Shown here piece after piece: positions 8,223 through 16,945 of a stretch of 32,060 nucleotides of DNA. The notes beneath the pieces were generated by a model. It ran no database searches. It saw nothing but the letters and a program-made list of their open reading frames with translations, and had not been told where the DNA came from. Within the stretch, counting starts at the first letter, position 1. Every line of letters starts with the position of its first letter. The translations under genes were made by a program, and so were the position numbers. The DNA is taken from NCBI RefSeq assembly GCF_002286915.1, contig NZ_MVOG01000012.1, forward strand, positions 1 through 32,060, written 5' to 3'. This stretch comes from Bifidobacterium italicum. GTDB taxonomy: Bacteria; Actinomycetota; Actinomycetes; Actinomycetales; Bifidobacteriaceae.

Positions 8223-8303
8223 GGAAGTCCCTCTTCCCGACGGTACTGCGCACAGCGGTTCGAAAGGCGTTCCTTGACCTGCGCAGTCCGGGCGGGAACG
8301 CCT
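8223..8303 (-). promoter_or_regulatory. Structured 5' leader of the S-component gene, pseudoknot topology
   Basis: Two inverted repeats interleave. AGGCGTTCC (8265-8273) pairs with GGAACGCCT (8295-8303), and ACTGCGCA (8245-8252) pairs with TGCGCAGT (8280-8287), which lies in the loop of the first. The order A-B-A'-B' is that of a pseudoknot or of two mutually exclusive folds. Next to the start codon GGAAG/CTTCC (8223-8227, 8233-8237) holds the Shine-Dalgarno AGGGA in its loop. A -10-like TATGCT lies at 8309-8314. It does not contain the CTGAGA element of a TPP riboswitch. A regulatory RNA is inferred. Confidence 0.45.
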
Positions 8304-8318
8304 CCGTCAGCATAGCAA

Positions 8319-8336
8319 GACGGGGGGCGCCCCGTC
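8319..8336. terminator. Short GC hairpin between the ROK gene and the S-component gene
   Basis: GACGGGG (8319-8325), loop GGCG, CCCCGTC (8330-8336). On the minus strand it follows the ROK gene and precedes the putative promoter of the S-component gene, so it probably ends ROK transcription. There is no U-tract beyond two T. The stretch 8340-8518 shows nothing else. Confidence 0.45.
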
Positions 8337-8518
8337 ATATGCACGCGGCGACGGCATCGCCGCGCAGACCGCGCATACCGCGCGCCGACGCGCCTCGCAA
8401 CACCACGCATCGGTCCGCAACGACGTCTCACATCATGAGATTTCGACATCGTGGGCGCACAGGCAGCCGTCGCACACGGCGCATGGCGCGCGAACGCGGC
8501 CGCGCGACGTCCGCGCGC

Positions 8519-9742
8519 TCACGACTTGAGGTATGCCAGCGGCTCGTCGACGAAGCAGCGCAAACCGGTGACGGCCGCACCGAGCAACGCGGGGCGCGCG
8601 CAGCCGCTGGCGCGCGCGACGCGCACATGCACGACGTCGCGAGCGAGCACCTGATCCTGCACATGCCGTTCCATCGCGCGCAGCCGCGCGTCATCAAGCT
8701 GCGCCCACGCGCCGCCGAGGACGACGACGTCGAGGTCGCTGACGTTGACGATCGAGACGATCATCGATTCGATCGCGCGCATCGCGCGGTCCATGACCTC
8801 GAGCACATGCGCGTCGCCGCGCTGGGCGCGCCGGAAGAACTCGTCGATCGACGCCTGGGTCGCGGCGTCGGCCCCGTGCGCGATGCCGGCGGCCTCGACG
8901 ACCGCGCGACGTCCGGCATAGGCCTCGACGCAGCCGCGGCGGCCGCAGCGGCAACGGGGTCCGTCCATCTGCACGGAAAGGTGGCCGACCTCGCCGGCGA
9001 AGCCGTGGTCGCCGCGCACGAGCGAGCCGCCGCGCACGATCGCCCCGCCGATGCCGATGTCGGTGGAGACGTAGAGGAACGATCCGTTCGGGCCGACGAC
9101 GCCTTCGTCGGCGCGCTGCGTCGCATAGCCGGGCAGCTGAGCGACGGCCGCCATGTTGGATTCGTTGCCGGCGATGACGTCGAGCCTGCGCATGAGCGCC
9201 TGCTCGTTGAGGTCGACGTCCTCCCATCCGAGGTTGCGCGCGACGATGAGATGGCCCTCCTCGGTGACGAGTCCGGGCAGCGCCAGCCCCACCCCGGCGA
9301 TCGTGTAGCCATGCTCGCGCAGCGTCCGCTCCTGCGCGCCGAGCATCGCATCGAGGTCGTCGAAGACGGCCTTCGTGTCCGCGCCGTGCAGGTCGCCTTC
9401 GACCCAGCGTTCGGCGACGGCGGAGCCGTCGAGGTCGAGGACGAGATAGCCGTAGCCGTCGGTGTTGATCTGGATGCCGATGCCGCACATCGCGCCGCCG
9501 GCGATGAGCAGCGGCGTGCTCGGGCGTCCGTAGACGGACTGCACGATCGGCATCCCCTCGCGCACGATGCGGTTGTCGATGAGCAGCGAGACGAGAAGCG
9601 ACATCGTCGCCTTCGTCAGCCCGGTCTCCTTGGCGAGGTCGGCGCGACTGAGCGGCGTCGTGCGGCGCATCATCGTCTCGAGCACGACGGACAGGTTGTG
9701 GTTCCTCAGATCGTTCTGGTTGATGCTCCTCAACGTCGCCAT
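8519..9742 (-). CDS. xylR: ROK-family transcriptional repressor, XylR type
   Basis: A 407-residue protein with an N-terminal winged helix-turn-helix (residues 28-62, LSRADLAKETGLTKATMSLLV) and a ROK sugar-kinase-like domain. That domain carries GVGLALPG, GIGGAIV and the zinc motif CRCGRRGCVE. ROK repressors of this layout bind xylose and control xyl genes. ATG 9742 is preferred to ATG 9799 because GAGGAGG precedes it. It is divergent from xylB with a 212-bp shared control region, which fits direct control of xylB and of itself. A -10-like TATACT for it lies at 9812-9817. The effector is inferred from context. Confidence 0.88.
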   Translation of the reverse strand: MATLRSINQNDLRNHNLSVVLETMMRRTTPLSRADLAKETGLTKATMSLLVSLLIDNRIVREGMPIVQSVYGRPSTPLLIAGGAMCGIGIQINTDGYGYLVLDLDGSAVAERWVEGDLHGADTKAVFDDLDAMLGAQERTLREHGYTIAGVGLALPGLVTEEGHLIVARNLGWEDVDLNEQALMRRLDVIAGNESNMAAVAQLPGYATQRADEGVVGPNGSFLYVSTDIGIGGAIVRGGSLVRGDHGFAGEVGHLSVQMDGPRCRCGRRGCVEAYAGRRAVVEAAGIAHGADAATQASIDEFFRRAQRGDAHVLEVMDRAMRAIESMIVSIVNVSDLDVVVLGGAWAQLDDARLRAMERHVQDQVLARDVVHVRVARASGCARPALLGAAVTGLRCFVDEPLAYLKS

Positions 9743-9811
9743 GCGCCGCCTCCTCGCTTTCGCGGCGCGCCCCTTCTGGTCGCGCCGAACTACGGTCATG
9801 CTACACTACAC

Positions 9812-9846
9812 AGTATAGTTTAGCCATCTAACTATTTAGCTGGCTA
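9812..9846. promoter_or_regulatory. Candidate XylR operator in the xylR/xylB divergent region
   Basis: An AT-rich island in GC-rich DNA. TAGTTTAG and CTAACTA (9816-9823, 9828-9834) face each other across CCAT, and TAGCCA (9821-9826) is mirrored by TGGCTA (9841-9846). CCATCTAACT (9824-9833) recurs exactly upstream of xylA at 21652-21661. The site lies next to the xylR -10 (TATACT on the minus strand), so it could serve both divergent genes. Binding is inferred. Confidence 0.55.
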
Positions 9847-9850
9847 TGCG

Positions 9851-9873
9851 GCGCGGCCGACGGTCGGCCGCGC
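9851..9873 (+). promoter_or_regulatory. Hairpin in the xylB leader
   Basis: GCGCGGCCGA (9851-9860), loop CGG, TCGGCCGCGC (9864-9873): a perfect 10-bp stem between the operator and the xylB ribosome-binding site. It could stabilise the mRNA or attenuate; the sequence shows only the fold. Confidence 0.4.
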
Positions 9874-9954
9874 ACCGACGGCGCGCAGGCACCGGCGCAC
9901 GACGACGTGCGCACCGCGCGCCCATACGGCGCACATGCGCGGAAAGGAGCCACG

Positions 9955-11484
9955 ATGCAGCGAACGCTCGTCGCGGGAGTCGACACATCCACCCAATCCT
10001 GCAAGGTGCGCGTCACCGACGCGCGCACCGGCGCACTCGTCCGCTTCGGTCAGGCGAAGCATCCGTCGGGCACGACGGTCGACCCCGAGGCCTGGTGGCG
10101 GGCGTTCCTCGAGGCGTCGGCGCAGGCCGGTGGCCTCGACGACGTCGCCGCGATCGCCGTCGGCGGACAGCAGCACGGCATGGTGCTGCTCGACGAACAC
10201 GGCCGCGTCATCCGCGACGCGATGCTGTGGAACGACGTCAGCTCGGCGCCGCAGGCCGAGGAACTGATCACGATGCTCGGCGCGCGCGGCGACGGCCATG
10301 ACGGCGCGGACGCCGTCCATGCGCGCGGCGTCGCACGCTGGGTCGAGGCGGTCGGCTCGTCGCCGGTCGCCTCATACACATTGACGAAGATCAAATGGGT
10401 GACCGAGCACGAGCCGGACCATGCGGCGCGCATCGCCGCCGTATGCCTCCCCCACGACTGGCTCAGCTGGCGCATCGCCGGCTACGGGCCGGTCGACGAC
10501 GGCGCGGACGCGCATCTCGACATGCTGTGCACCGACCGCTCCGACGCCTCCGGCACCCTCTACTTCGACGCCGCGCACGACGCATACCGCCGCGATCTGC
10601 TCGCGCTCGGCCTCACACGCGGCGACGGACCCGACCCCGACGCAGCCGCGCTCGGCCTCGCCGACCGTATCACGCTGCCGCATGTCCTCGGGCCGCATGA
10701 GGCGGCGCCGACGCGCGCGGCGGCGTCCATCGCCGGCGCCGCGCTGCCCGACGGCTGCATCATCGCGCCCGGCGGCGGCGACAACGCGATGGCGGCGCTC
10801 GGCCTGGGCATGGCCGTCGGCGACGTCTCGGTCTCGCTCGGCACCTCCGGCGTGGCCGCCGCAGTCAGCGAGACGCCGGTCGTCGACACGACGGGCTCCG
10901 TCTCCGGATTCGCCGACTGCACCGGCCATTTCCTGCCACTCGCATGCACGATCAACGCATCGCGCATCCTCGACGCGGCCCGCGCCGCGCTGCGTGTCGA
11001 CTACGACGAGCTCGCCGCGCTAGCGCTCGCCGCCCGCCCCGGCGCCGACGGCATGACGCTCGTGCCGTATTTCGACGGCGAACGCACGCCGAACCGCCCG
11101 GACGCGACGGCCACATTGTCCGGCATGACGATGGCGAACACGAACGCCGAGGACATCGCGCGCGCCTTCGTCGAGGGACTGCTGTGCTCGCAACGCGACT
11201 GCATCGAGCTGATCCGCTCGCTCGGCGCGCCGATCGAGCGCGTGCTGCTCATCGGCGGCGGCGCGAAGTCGCTCGCCGTGCGCACGCTCGCGCCGTGCGT
11301 CCTCGGCATGGACGTCACCTGCCCGGCGACCGACGAATACGTGGCGATCGGCGCGGCGCGGCAGGCGGCATGGACGCTCGCCGGCGACGACGAGGCGCCC
11401 GAATGGCCGGTCTCGATCGACTCGGTGTCCACCGGCGCGCCGACGCCGCTGGTCTACGAGGCCTACGTCCGGGCGCGCGGCTGA
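9955..11484 (+). CDS. xylB: Xylulokinase (FGGY family)
   Basis: A 509-residue FGGY carbohydrate kinase that phosphorylates D-xylulose to xylulose-5-phosphate, which feeds the bifid shunt. Visible features are the N-terminal phosphate loop DTSTQSCK (residues 10-17), the substrate residues QQHGMV (72-77) and LWNDVS (91-96), LCTDRSDASGTLYFD (191-205), and GGGDN (273-277) with the catalytic Asp276. The C-terminal ATP-binding GGGAKS follows. The length matches the family. The start is fixed by AAAGGAG before ATG 9955; the longer frame from 9907 has no such site. The substrate is assigned from xylA and GH43 neighbours. Confidence 0.93.
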   Translation: MQRTLVAGVDTSTQSCKVRVTDARTGALVRFGQAKHPSGTTVDPEAWWRAFLEASAQAGGLDDVAAIAVGGQQHGMVLLDEHGRVIRDAMLWNDVSSAPQAEELITMLGARGDGHDGADAVHARGVARWVEAVGSSPVASYTLTKIKWVTEHEPDHAARIAAVCLPHDWLSWRIAGYGPVDDGADAHLDMLCTDRSDASGTLYFDAAHDAYRRDLLALGLTRGDGPDPDAAALGLADRITLPHVLGPHEAAPTRAAASIAGAALPDGCIIAPGGGDNAMAALGLGMAVGDVSVSLGTSGVAAAVSETPVVDTTGSVSGFADCTGHFLPLACTINASRILDAARAALRVDYDELAALALAARPGADGMTLVPYFDGERTPNRPDATATLSGMTMANTNAEDIARAFVEGLLCSQRDCIELIRSLGAPIERVLLIGGGAKSLAVRTLAPCVLGMDVTCPATDEYVAIGAARQAAWTLAGDDEAPEWPVSIDSVSTGAPTPLVYEAYVRARG

Positions 11485-11495
11485 CGCAGGACGAC

Positions 11496-11550
11496 GCACA
11501 GGGCCCGGATCGGGAGGTTCGCAACGAACCTGCCGATCCGGGCCCTGTGC
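11496..11550. terminator. Very long hairpin between convergent xylB and GH43
   Basis: A 26-bp arm starting GCACAGGGCCCGGATCGG (11496-11513) pairs with its complement ending at 11550, with one G/G mismatch and a CAA loop at 11522-11524. There is no U-tract on either side. It separates convergent genes and is probably a bidirectional terminator. The rest of 11485-11695 shows nothing. Confidence 0.65.
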
Positions 11551-11695
11551 GTTCCGGACCGCGAATGAATCGGGCATGCAGACGGCGCCGACGGCGACTC
11601 CAGAACGCCCTCACCCGATCCGCGACACGGCCGACGGACGCGCGGGTGGACGTCGTCGACACACGACGCACGACGCCCACCCGACTGCGCGAATC

Positions 11696-13321
11696 TCAGT
11701 CCGACGCCTCCCGGTAATCGAAGTCGACGAAATCGGCCTCGGCTTCGTAGCCGGAAAGGTCGACCGCCGCGAGCCCCACGAACGCACCGGTGAAGAATCC
11801 GCCATAGCGCTGGTTCACATAGTCGTCCGAAAGGATTCTGGCATCGAGGTCCACACCGAGATTGCGCCAATGCTCACCGTCGAACGAATAGTCGTAGGTG
11901 TAGCGCTGCGTGCGCACACGCGTGCGCAGCCACACCGTCCGCACATCGTCCGGCACCGGTACGGCGTCATCGCGCAGGAACGAGGTGTAGACGTTGAAAT
12001 CGTTCTGCGCCACCTCGATCACACGGCACCCGCGTCGTTCGTCCCATGTCACGAAGGCCCACGACCAGCACAGGTCGTTGTAGTAGTTCGTCAGCCCCGC
12101 CATCTGGTTGTAGGTGCACGGGTCGAATCGCACACCCACCGACGCGACGAAGTCGAAGGCCTGCCAGCGACGCGCCACGAGCGACAGGTCGAACAGATTG
12201 CACAACGACCCTCTGCCCTTCAACGTGAGCGCGCCGTCGCCGACCGAACCCATGCGCTCGTCGAACGGCACACGCAACGTGTTCCAGTCCGCCCCCAGCG
12301 CGGTGTCGGTGAAATCGTCGTGCCGGTCGCGCGAGACCGGCGCTTCATCGACGACGGCGCCCGCAGGGGCCTCGACGAAACGTTCGCCGCCATGTCCTCC
12401 CACGATGTACGGCCAGCCGTCCGCGGTCCAATTGACCTTTTGGATCGACGTCTCGCGCCCCAACGTGCACCAGCCGCGTGGATCGCTCACCGATTCGCCT
12501 TCACGGTGCCACGGCCGCGCGCACAGCGACGCGTAGTACCATTCGCCGTCAGGCGTGTCCACGAGCGCCCCATGGCCCTGCTTCTGCAGATAACTGCGCG
12601 GCGTATCGAAATTCGTGAGGAACGGGTTGATCGGGCTGCCCTCGAACGAGTGGGCTTCAAGCGTGGACGACCGCGCCACGACCTCCTGATGGGTCCAGAC
12701 GGTGCCCCCCTCCGCACAGAACAGATAGTAAAGGCCGCCGATCTTATACAGATGCGGCCCCTCCACGAGCTTTACGTCGGTGCCGTTCCAGATGGTCCGC
12801 GCCGTCTGCGGCTTGAGCCGCATCGTTTCCACATCGAATTCGGTAAGCGTGATGCCGTTGAACGGATGATGGTATTCACGGAAGTCCCACGTCTGTTGCA
12901 CCAGGTATTTGCGACCGTCGTCGTCATGGAACAGGCTTGCATCGAAGCCGACGCCGTTGAGCTTGAGGGGTTCGCTCCACGGACCGCGGATGTCGTCGGC
13001 CGTCACCAGATAGTTCACGCAATCCTTGAACGCGCCATTGACGACCTTGACGTCCGCATAGACGAGCCAGAACCTGCCGTCGGCATACGACAGATCAGGG
13101 GCCCATACGCCGCCGGACGACGGGTTTCCCCGCATATCAAGCTGGGAGCTCCGGCTCAGCGGGCTTGGCAATGGCCGCCAATGCACCATGTCCCGCGATT
13201 CGTGCAGCCGCACGCCGGGGAACCATTCGAATGTGGAATTCGCGATGTAATAGGTATCGCCGACGCGGATCATCGACGGATCGGCGTGGAATCCGGCGAG
13301 CACCGGGTTTTCGATCTTCAT
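11696..13321 (-). CDS. GH43 beta-xylosidase / alpha-arabinofuranosidase
   Basis: A 541-residue glycoside hydrolase with a five-bladed beta-propeller followed by a C-terminal beta-sandwich (about 330-541). The three acidic residues are visible: Asp14 as base (FHADPS), Asp127 as pKa modulator (GFDASLF) and Glu187 as acid (VEGPHLYK). Positions and length match the well-studied bacterial beta-xylosidases of this type, so removal of xylose from xylo-oligosaccharides is likely. No signal peptide: it acts inside the cell on imported oligomers. ATG 13321 has AAGGAG upstream. It is the last gene of the minus-strand operon with the transporter, separated from the permease by 77 bp holding a hairpin. 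Confidence 0.92.
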   Translation of the reverse strand: MKIENPVLAGFHADPSMIRVGDTYYIANSTFEWFPGVRLHESRDMVHWRPLPSPLSRSSQLDMRGNPSSGGVWAPDLSYADGRFWLVYADVKVVNGAFKDCVNYLVTADDIRGPWSEPLKLNGVGFDASLFHDDDGRKYLVQQTWDFREYHHPFNGITLTEFDVETMRLKPQTARTIWNGTDVKLVEGPHLYKIGGLYYLFCAEGGTVWTHQEVVARSSTLEAHSFEGSPINPFLTNFDTPRSYLQKQGHGALVDTPDGEWYYASLCARPWHREGESVSDPRGWCTLGRETSIQKVNWTADGWPYIVGGHGGERFVEAPAGAVVDEAPVSRDRHDDFTDTALGADWNTLRVPFDERMGSVGDGALTLKGRGSLCNLFDLSLVARRWQAFDFVASVGVRFDPCTYNQMAGLTNYYNDLCWSWAFVTWDERRGCRVIEVAQNDFNVYTSFLRDDAVPVPDDVRTVWLRTRVRTQRYTYDYSFDGEHWRNLGVDLDARILSDDYVNQRYGGFFTGAFVGLAAVDLSGYEAEADFVDFDYREASD

Positions 13322-13340
13322 TTCGGTCTCCTTGGGAAAC

Positions 13341-13367
13341 GGTGGCCCGGATAGTGTCCGGACCACC
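13341..13367 (-). terminator. Intercistronic hairpin between permease and GH43
   Basis: On the minus strand GGTGGTCCGGA, loop CACTA, TCCGGGCCACC: an 11-bp stem with one U-G wobble, followed by GTTTCCC. It sits between co-directional genes, so it more likely attenuates or sets mRNA stability than stops all transcription. Confidence 0.5.
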
Positions 13368-13398
13368 GTGATTCGAGTATTGCGCGCGGTGCCCTGGA

Positions 13399-14304
13399 TC
13401 AACCCTTGACCGCGCCGGCGAGGCCGCCCACGATCTTCTTCTGGAAGATCGTGAAGCAGATGAGCGCCGGGATCATCGACAGCGACGTGAACGCGAGCAC
13501 CTGTGCGGTGTCGACCGAGTGCTGCGAGCTGAACATCTGCACGCCGAGCGGCAGCGTGTACTTCGTCGAATCGTTGAGCAGGAACAACGGAAGCATGTAG
13601 GCGTTCCAACTGGCCACGAACGAAAGAATCGCGATGGTGGCCACGCCGGGGCCGCTCAGAGGCAGCACCATGCGGGCGAAGAAGCCGAGCCTCGAGCAGC
13701 CATCGAGCTGCGCCGCCTCCTCGAGCTCCATCGGGATCGACTGCAGGAACGGCACGAGGATGATGATCGCCTGCGGCAGACCGAACGCGATCTGCGGCAG
13801 GATGATGCCGAGCTGGCTGTTGATCAGATGCAGGTTGCGCAGCAGCAGGTACAGCGGCGTGATCGCGACGGTGATCGGGAACATCATGCCCGCCGAGAAG
13901 AGCGTGTACAGCATGCGGCTGAAGCGGAAGCGGTAGCGCGCGATGACGAAGCTCACCATGAGCGCGAGGACGACGACGCCGACCATCGTGCCGATCGAGA
14001 CGATAAGCGAGTTGACGAGCTCGACCCAGAAGGTGCTTGAGCCGACGACGGTCGCATAGTTCGAGAAGTTCCACGGATTGGGCAGCCCCGCGGGGTCGCG
14101 CGTGATCTGCGAATTCGTGCGGAAACCGCCGAGGATGATGTAGAGGACCGGCACGACGCATATGAGCACGAGGATGACCGACAGCACGTAGACGATCGGA
14201 TGGCCCCACGGCGTCTTCGCCGATTTGCGGTATGCGTATGGGTCGTTGCGCTTGCGCTTGCCGAACAGCAATGTGCGTTCGATGCGTTCACCTGTGTACG
14301 TCAT
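13399..14304 (-). CDS. Sugar ABC transporter permease, MalG type (CUT1 family)
   Basis: A 301-residue inner-membrane permease with six predicted transmembrane helices. The EAA loop MELEEAAQLDGCSRLGFFARMVLPLSGPG contacts the ATPase, and the C-terminus IFQKKIVGGLAGAVKG is the classic ending of this family. ATG 14304 overlaps the stop of the upstream permease (ATGA) and has GGAGGTGG before it. With its partner permease and the binding lipoprotein it should import xylo-oligosaccharides. No ATPase gene is in the operon. Confidence 0.93.
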   Translation of the reverse strand: MTYTGERIERTLLFGKRKRNDPYAYRKSAKTPWGHPIVYVLSVILVLICVVPVLYIILGGFRTNSQITRDPAGLPNPWNFSNYATVVGSSTFWVELVNSLIVSIGTMVGVVVLALMVSFVIARYRFRFSRMLYTLFSAGMMFPITVAITPLYLLLRNLHLINSQLGIILPQIAFGLPQAIIILVPFLQSIPMELEEAAQLDGCSRLGFFARMVLPLSGPGVATIAILSFVASWNAYMLPLFLLNDSTKYTLPLGVQMFSSQHSVDTAQVLAFTSLSMIPALICFTIFQKKIVGGLAGAVKG

Positions 14305-15365
14305 GATGTTGCCACCTCCATGGAAGCGTTGTTCGGGGCGATCGCCTCTTCGATCTCGTCGCGCTCCATGCGTTCGCGTTCGCGCTTGGCGATGCGGCGT
14401 TCGAGCTGCTTGCGTTCGCGCTTCTCGACGGCGCCGGCGAGGTCGCGGTTGAGGACGAAGCGCTGGTATGCGAGCGCGATGACGAGCGAGATGATGAAGA
14501 TGACGACGGCGACCGCGGAGCCGTAGCCGTAGTTGTTGGCAAGACGTCCTTCCCTGACCATGTACGTGGCCATCGTCGAGGTGCCTGCCGTCGACGAGAC
14601 GTATTGTCCCCAGATGATGTAGACGAGGTCGAACAGCTGGAGCGAACCGATGATCGACATGAACGCCCACATGCGGATCGTCGGGGCGAGCAGCGGGAGC
14701 GTGATGCTCCACTGCTGGCGCCAGAAGCCCGCGCCGTCGACGCGCGCCGCCTCGTAGAGTTCCTCGGGGATCGCCTGCATGCCGGCGATCATCAGGATGA
14801 CGGCGAAGCCGATGTACTTCCACGAGATGATGAACATGAGCGTCCAGATCGCGATCTTCGGATTGGCGATCCAGTCGACGCCCTGCAGGCCGAGGTTCTT
14901 CATGACCGCGTTGACGGCGCCGTTCGGCTGGAGCATCAGGCTCCAACCGGTGCCGATGATGACCTCGGAGACGACGTACGGCACGAAGATGAGTGTGCGG
15001 ATGAGTCCGCGCCCCTTGAATTTCTGGTTGAGCAGCAGTGCGAACAGGATCGCGAGCGGCCCCTGGATGACGAGCGACATGACCGCGATGAACAATGTGT
15101 GGCCGAGCGCCTGCTGGAAGTTCGGGTCGGTGAGGATGATGTGGTAGTTCTCGAGACCGATGAACTGGCCGTTGACGTTGGGCTTGCCGAAGCCCTTCCA
15201 TCTGTAGAATCCGTAATACGCCGCCATGAACACCGGCAGGATCACGAATCCGACGAACATGATGAGCGCGGGGACGGACAGGACGCTCATTTCGAAACGC
15301 TGACGGAACCGTTCGCTGCGAGGACGGCCGCGGCGCTTGGCGCGCATGCTTGTTGCGACTGACAT
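14301..15365 (-). CDS. Sugar ABC transporter permease, MalF type (CUT1 family)
   Basis: A 354-residue permease with six or more transmembrane helices. The EAA motif IPEELYEAARVDGAGFWRQQWSITLPLLAPT is intact. The N-terminus is basic (MRAKRRGRPRSERFRQRFE), and the C-terminal cytoplasmic tail is long and strongly charged (about residues 310-354, KRERKQLERRIAKRERERMERDE), longer than usual. AGAGGAG precedes ATG 15365. It follows the binding-protein gene after an 85-bp gap with a strong hairpin, and overlaps the next permease by 4 bp. Confidence 0.93.
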   Translation of the reverse strand: MSVATSMRAKRRGRPRSERFRQRFEMSVLSVPALIMFVGFVILPVFMAAYYGFYRWKGFGKPNVNGQFIGLENYHIILTDPNFQQALGHTLFIAVMSLVIQGPLAILFALLLNQKFKGRGLIRTLIFVPYVVSEVIIGTGWSLMLQPNGAVNAVMKNLGLQGVDWIANPKIAIWTLMFIISWKYIGFAVILMIAGMQAIPEELYEAARVDGAGFWRQQWSITLPLLAPTIRMWAFMSIIGSLQLFDLVYIIWGQYVSSTAGTSTMATYMVREGRLANNYGYGSAVAVVIFIISLVIALAYQRFVLNRDLAGAVEKRERKQLERRIAKRERERMERDEIEEAIAPNNASMEVATS

Positions 15366-15405
15366 GACTTACTCCTCTGATGATGTCTGTCTGGATGAAC
15401 GTGGC

Positions 15406-15441
15406 GGGGGCCAGGGCCGGCGGTCGCCGGCCCCGGTCCCC
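15406..15441 (-). terminator. Intercistronic hairpin between binding protein and permeases
   Basis: GGGCCGGC/GCCGGCCC (15414-15421, 15426-15433) is extended outward by GGGGGCC/GGTCCCC after one mismatch. There is no U-tract. A hairpin here is the usual way to keep binding-protein mRNA above permease mRNA. Confidence 0.6.
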
Positions 15442-15450
15442 GGGGGATCG

Positions 15451-16734
15451 TCAGCCCTTGTTTGCTGCCGCTTCGATGCCCTTGACGATGTCCTCGGCAT
15501 TGCCCTTGCCGGCCATCATGTTGACGACGCCCTCGTTGAGCGCGTTGCCGACGTTCTGCCCGAAGACCGTGTCGAGCCACAGCGAGACCGACGAGGCCTC
15601 GTCATAGACCTTGAGCACCTGCTTGAGCGCGTCGTTCGTGACGACGGACTGCGCGTTCTTCGCCGCGGGGATCGTGACGAACGCCTCGGCGTACTTCTCC
15701 TGCCATTCCTTCTCGGAGATGAAGTTGAGGAAGTCGACGGCCTCCTGTGGCGCCCATGCGCCGACCGACATGCCATCGGCGCCGGCGAGCATCGCCGTCG
15801 GGTCGCCCTCGCCGCCCTCCATCTCGGGGAACGTGAAGTATCCGAGGTCGGCCATGTCCTTCTTGTCCGGGGTCAGGTCACGCACGACACCGGGCTCCCA
15901 GCCGCCCATGAGCTCCATCGCGGCCATGTGGTTGGCGAGCAGGCCCGCCGACGAGCTTGCGCCCTGCTGGGCGGAGGTCGTCAGGAAGCCGTCGTTGAAG
16001 CCGTCGAGATCAAGGAGGTCCTTGACGTCATCGCCGGCCTTGACCCAGCAGTCGTTCGTGAACTTCATGTCGCTCGAGGCCTCGTCGAACGCCGACTGCG
16101 AGCATTCACGCAACGCGAACCAGTAGTACCAATGAGCCGCCGGCCAGGCGTCCTTGCCACCGAGCGCGATCGGCGTGATGCCGGCGTCCTTGAGCTTGCC
16201 AACGGCGGTCTTGAACTCGTCCCAGGTCTTCGGCGTCTCGGTGATGCCGGCCTTCTTGAACAGGTCCTTCGAATACCAGATGCCTCCGGGGAGCACCGCC
16301 TGCGGCACGCCGTAGACCTTGCCGTCGATCGTCGTCGTGTCAAGCGCCGTCTTCATCTGCGTCTTGACCTGGTCCGAGATCTTGTCGGTCAGGTCCATGA
16401 CCTGGCCGGCCTCGACGACGTCACGCAGCTTCTGGCCGCCACGCGCCAGGAACACGTCCGGCGCGGACGACGGGTCCTGCAGCGCCGTCTGGAGCTTGCC
16501 GTCCATATCCTCGTTCTGGATCGCCTCGACCTTGATGTCGACGTTCGCGTGTTCCTTCTCGAACGCGGCCGCCGCGTCCTCCCAGAACTTCTTGCCGTCG
16601 CCCGTCGTGGAGTTCATCCACACGACGACTTCGGTCTTGCCGTCCGCGTTTGTGCCATCGCCGCCTCCGCATGCGGACACGCCGACGATGGTCATCGCCG
16701 CGACGGTCGCGGCGAGCACTGACTTGGCCTTCAT
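15451..16734 (-). CDS. Extracellular sugar-binding lipoprotein of an ABC transporter
   Basis: A 427-residue solute-binding protein (SBP family 1). The signal peptide MKAKSVLAATVAAMTIVGVSAC ends in a lipobox with Cys22, so it is tethered to the membrane's outer face. The body has the typical EVVVWMNSTTGDGKKFWEDAAAAFEKEH opening, PGGIWYSKDLFKKAGI in the hinge region and Trp-rich segments (WPAAHWYYWFAL) suited to stacking on sugars. Xylo-oligosaccharide specificity is inferred from the adjacent GH43 genes. AGGAGGT precedes ATG 16734. It is the first gene of the operon and has a well-defined promoter at 16829-16857. Confidence 0.93.
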   Translation of the reverse strand: MKAKSVLAATVAAMTIVGVSACGGGDGTNADGKTEVVVWMNSTTGDGKKFWEDAAAAFEKEHANVDIKVEAIQNEDMDGKLQTALQDPSSAPDVFLARGGQKLRDVVEAGQVMDLTDKISDQVKTQMKTALDTTTIDGKVYGVPQAVLPGGIWYSKDLFKKAGITETPKTWDEFKTAVGKLKDAGITPIALGGKDAWPAAHWYYWFALRECSQSAFDEASSDMKFTNDCWVKAGDDVKDLLDLDGFNDGFLTTSAQQGASSSAGLLANHMAAMELMGGWEPGVVRDLTPDKKDMADLGYFTFPEMEGGEGDPTAMLAGADGMSVGAWAPQEAVDFLNFISEKEWQEKYAEAFVTIPAAKNAQSVVTNDALKQVLKVYDEASSVSLWLDTVFGQNVGNALNEGVVNMMAGKGNAEDIVKGIEAAANKG

Positions 16735-16798
16735 GATGTACCTCCTGAATCGTCCGCGCCGTCATTGGAGCGGTTTCCGGATGCCTATGGATCAGTAT

Positions 16799-16864
16799 CG
16801 AAAACTTACGTTGTTTTCGTTAGGAATCATCGTAAGACTACTTAGTTAAATAGTCAAATTAACT
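16799..16864 (-). promoter_or_regulatory. Promoter and two operator-like sites of the xylo-oligosaccharide transporter operon
   Basis: On the minus strand a -35 TTGACT (16852-16857), a 17-bp spacer and a -10 TACGAT (16829-16834). Just past the start site lies the inverted repeat CGAAAAC-n7-GTTTTCG (16799-16805, 16813-16819), which is related to the sequence in the lacI promoter and is probably the LacI-type operator. Over the -35 and spacer lies AGTTAA-n9-TTAACT (16844-16849, 16859-16864), which resembles the AGTTA/TAACT sites near xylR and xylA. The operon may therefore answer to both regulators. Confidence 0.65.
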
Positions 16865-16945
16865 CCTACCTCGGCGTTTCGTCCAATATATCACGCTTAT
16901 ACATACACTTTCTCTACATCTTGTCTATATCCGCGCGAACATACG

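Noticed and set aside
8223..8303. TPP riboswitch upstream of the YkoE-type gene
   Set aside because: GAACC and AGGGA occur in plausible order, but the CTGAGA core and the TAATACC-like element are missing, and the pairing seen is different.
11696..14209. A single 837-residue protein joining a permease-region frame to GH43
   Set aside because: The first 290 codons are a shadow of the permease; the GH43 match begins exactly at ATG 13321, which has AAGGAG.
13399..15201. A single 600-residue permease fusion
   Set aside because: The upstream half is out of frame with the MalF-type permease; two separate permeases overlapping at ATGA fit the homology.
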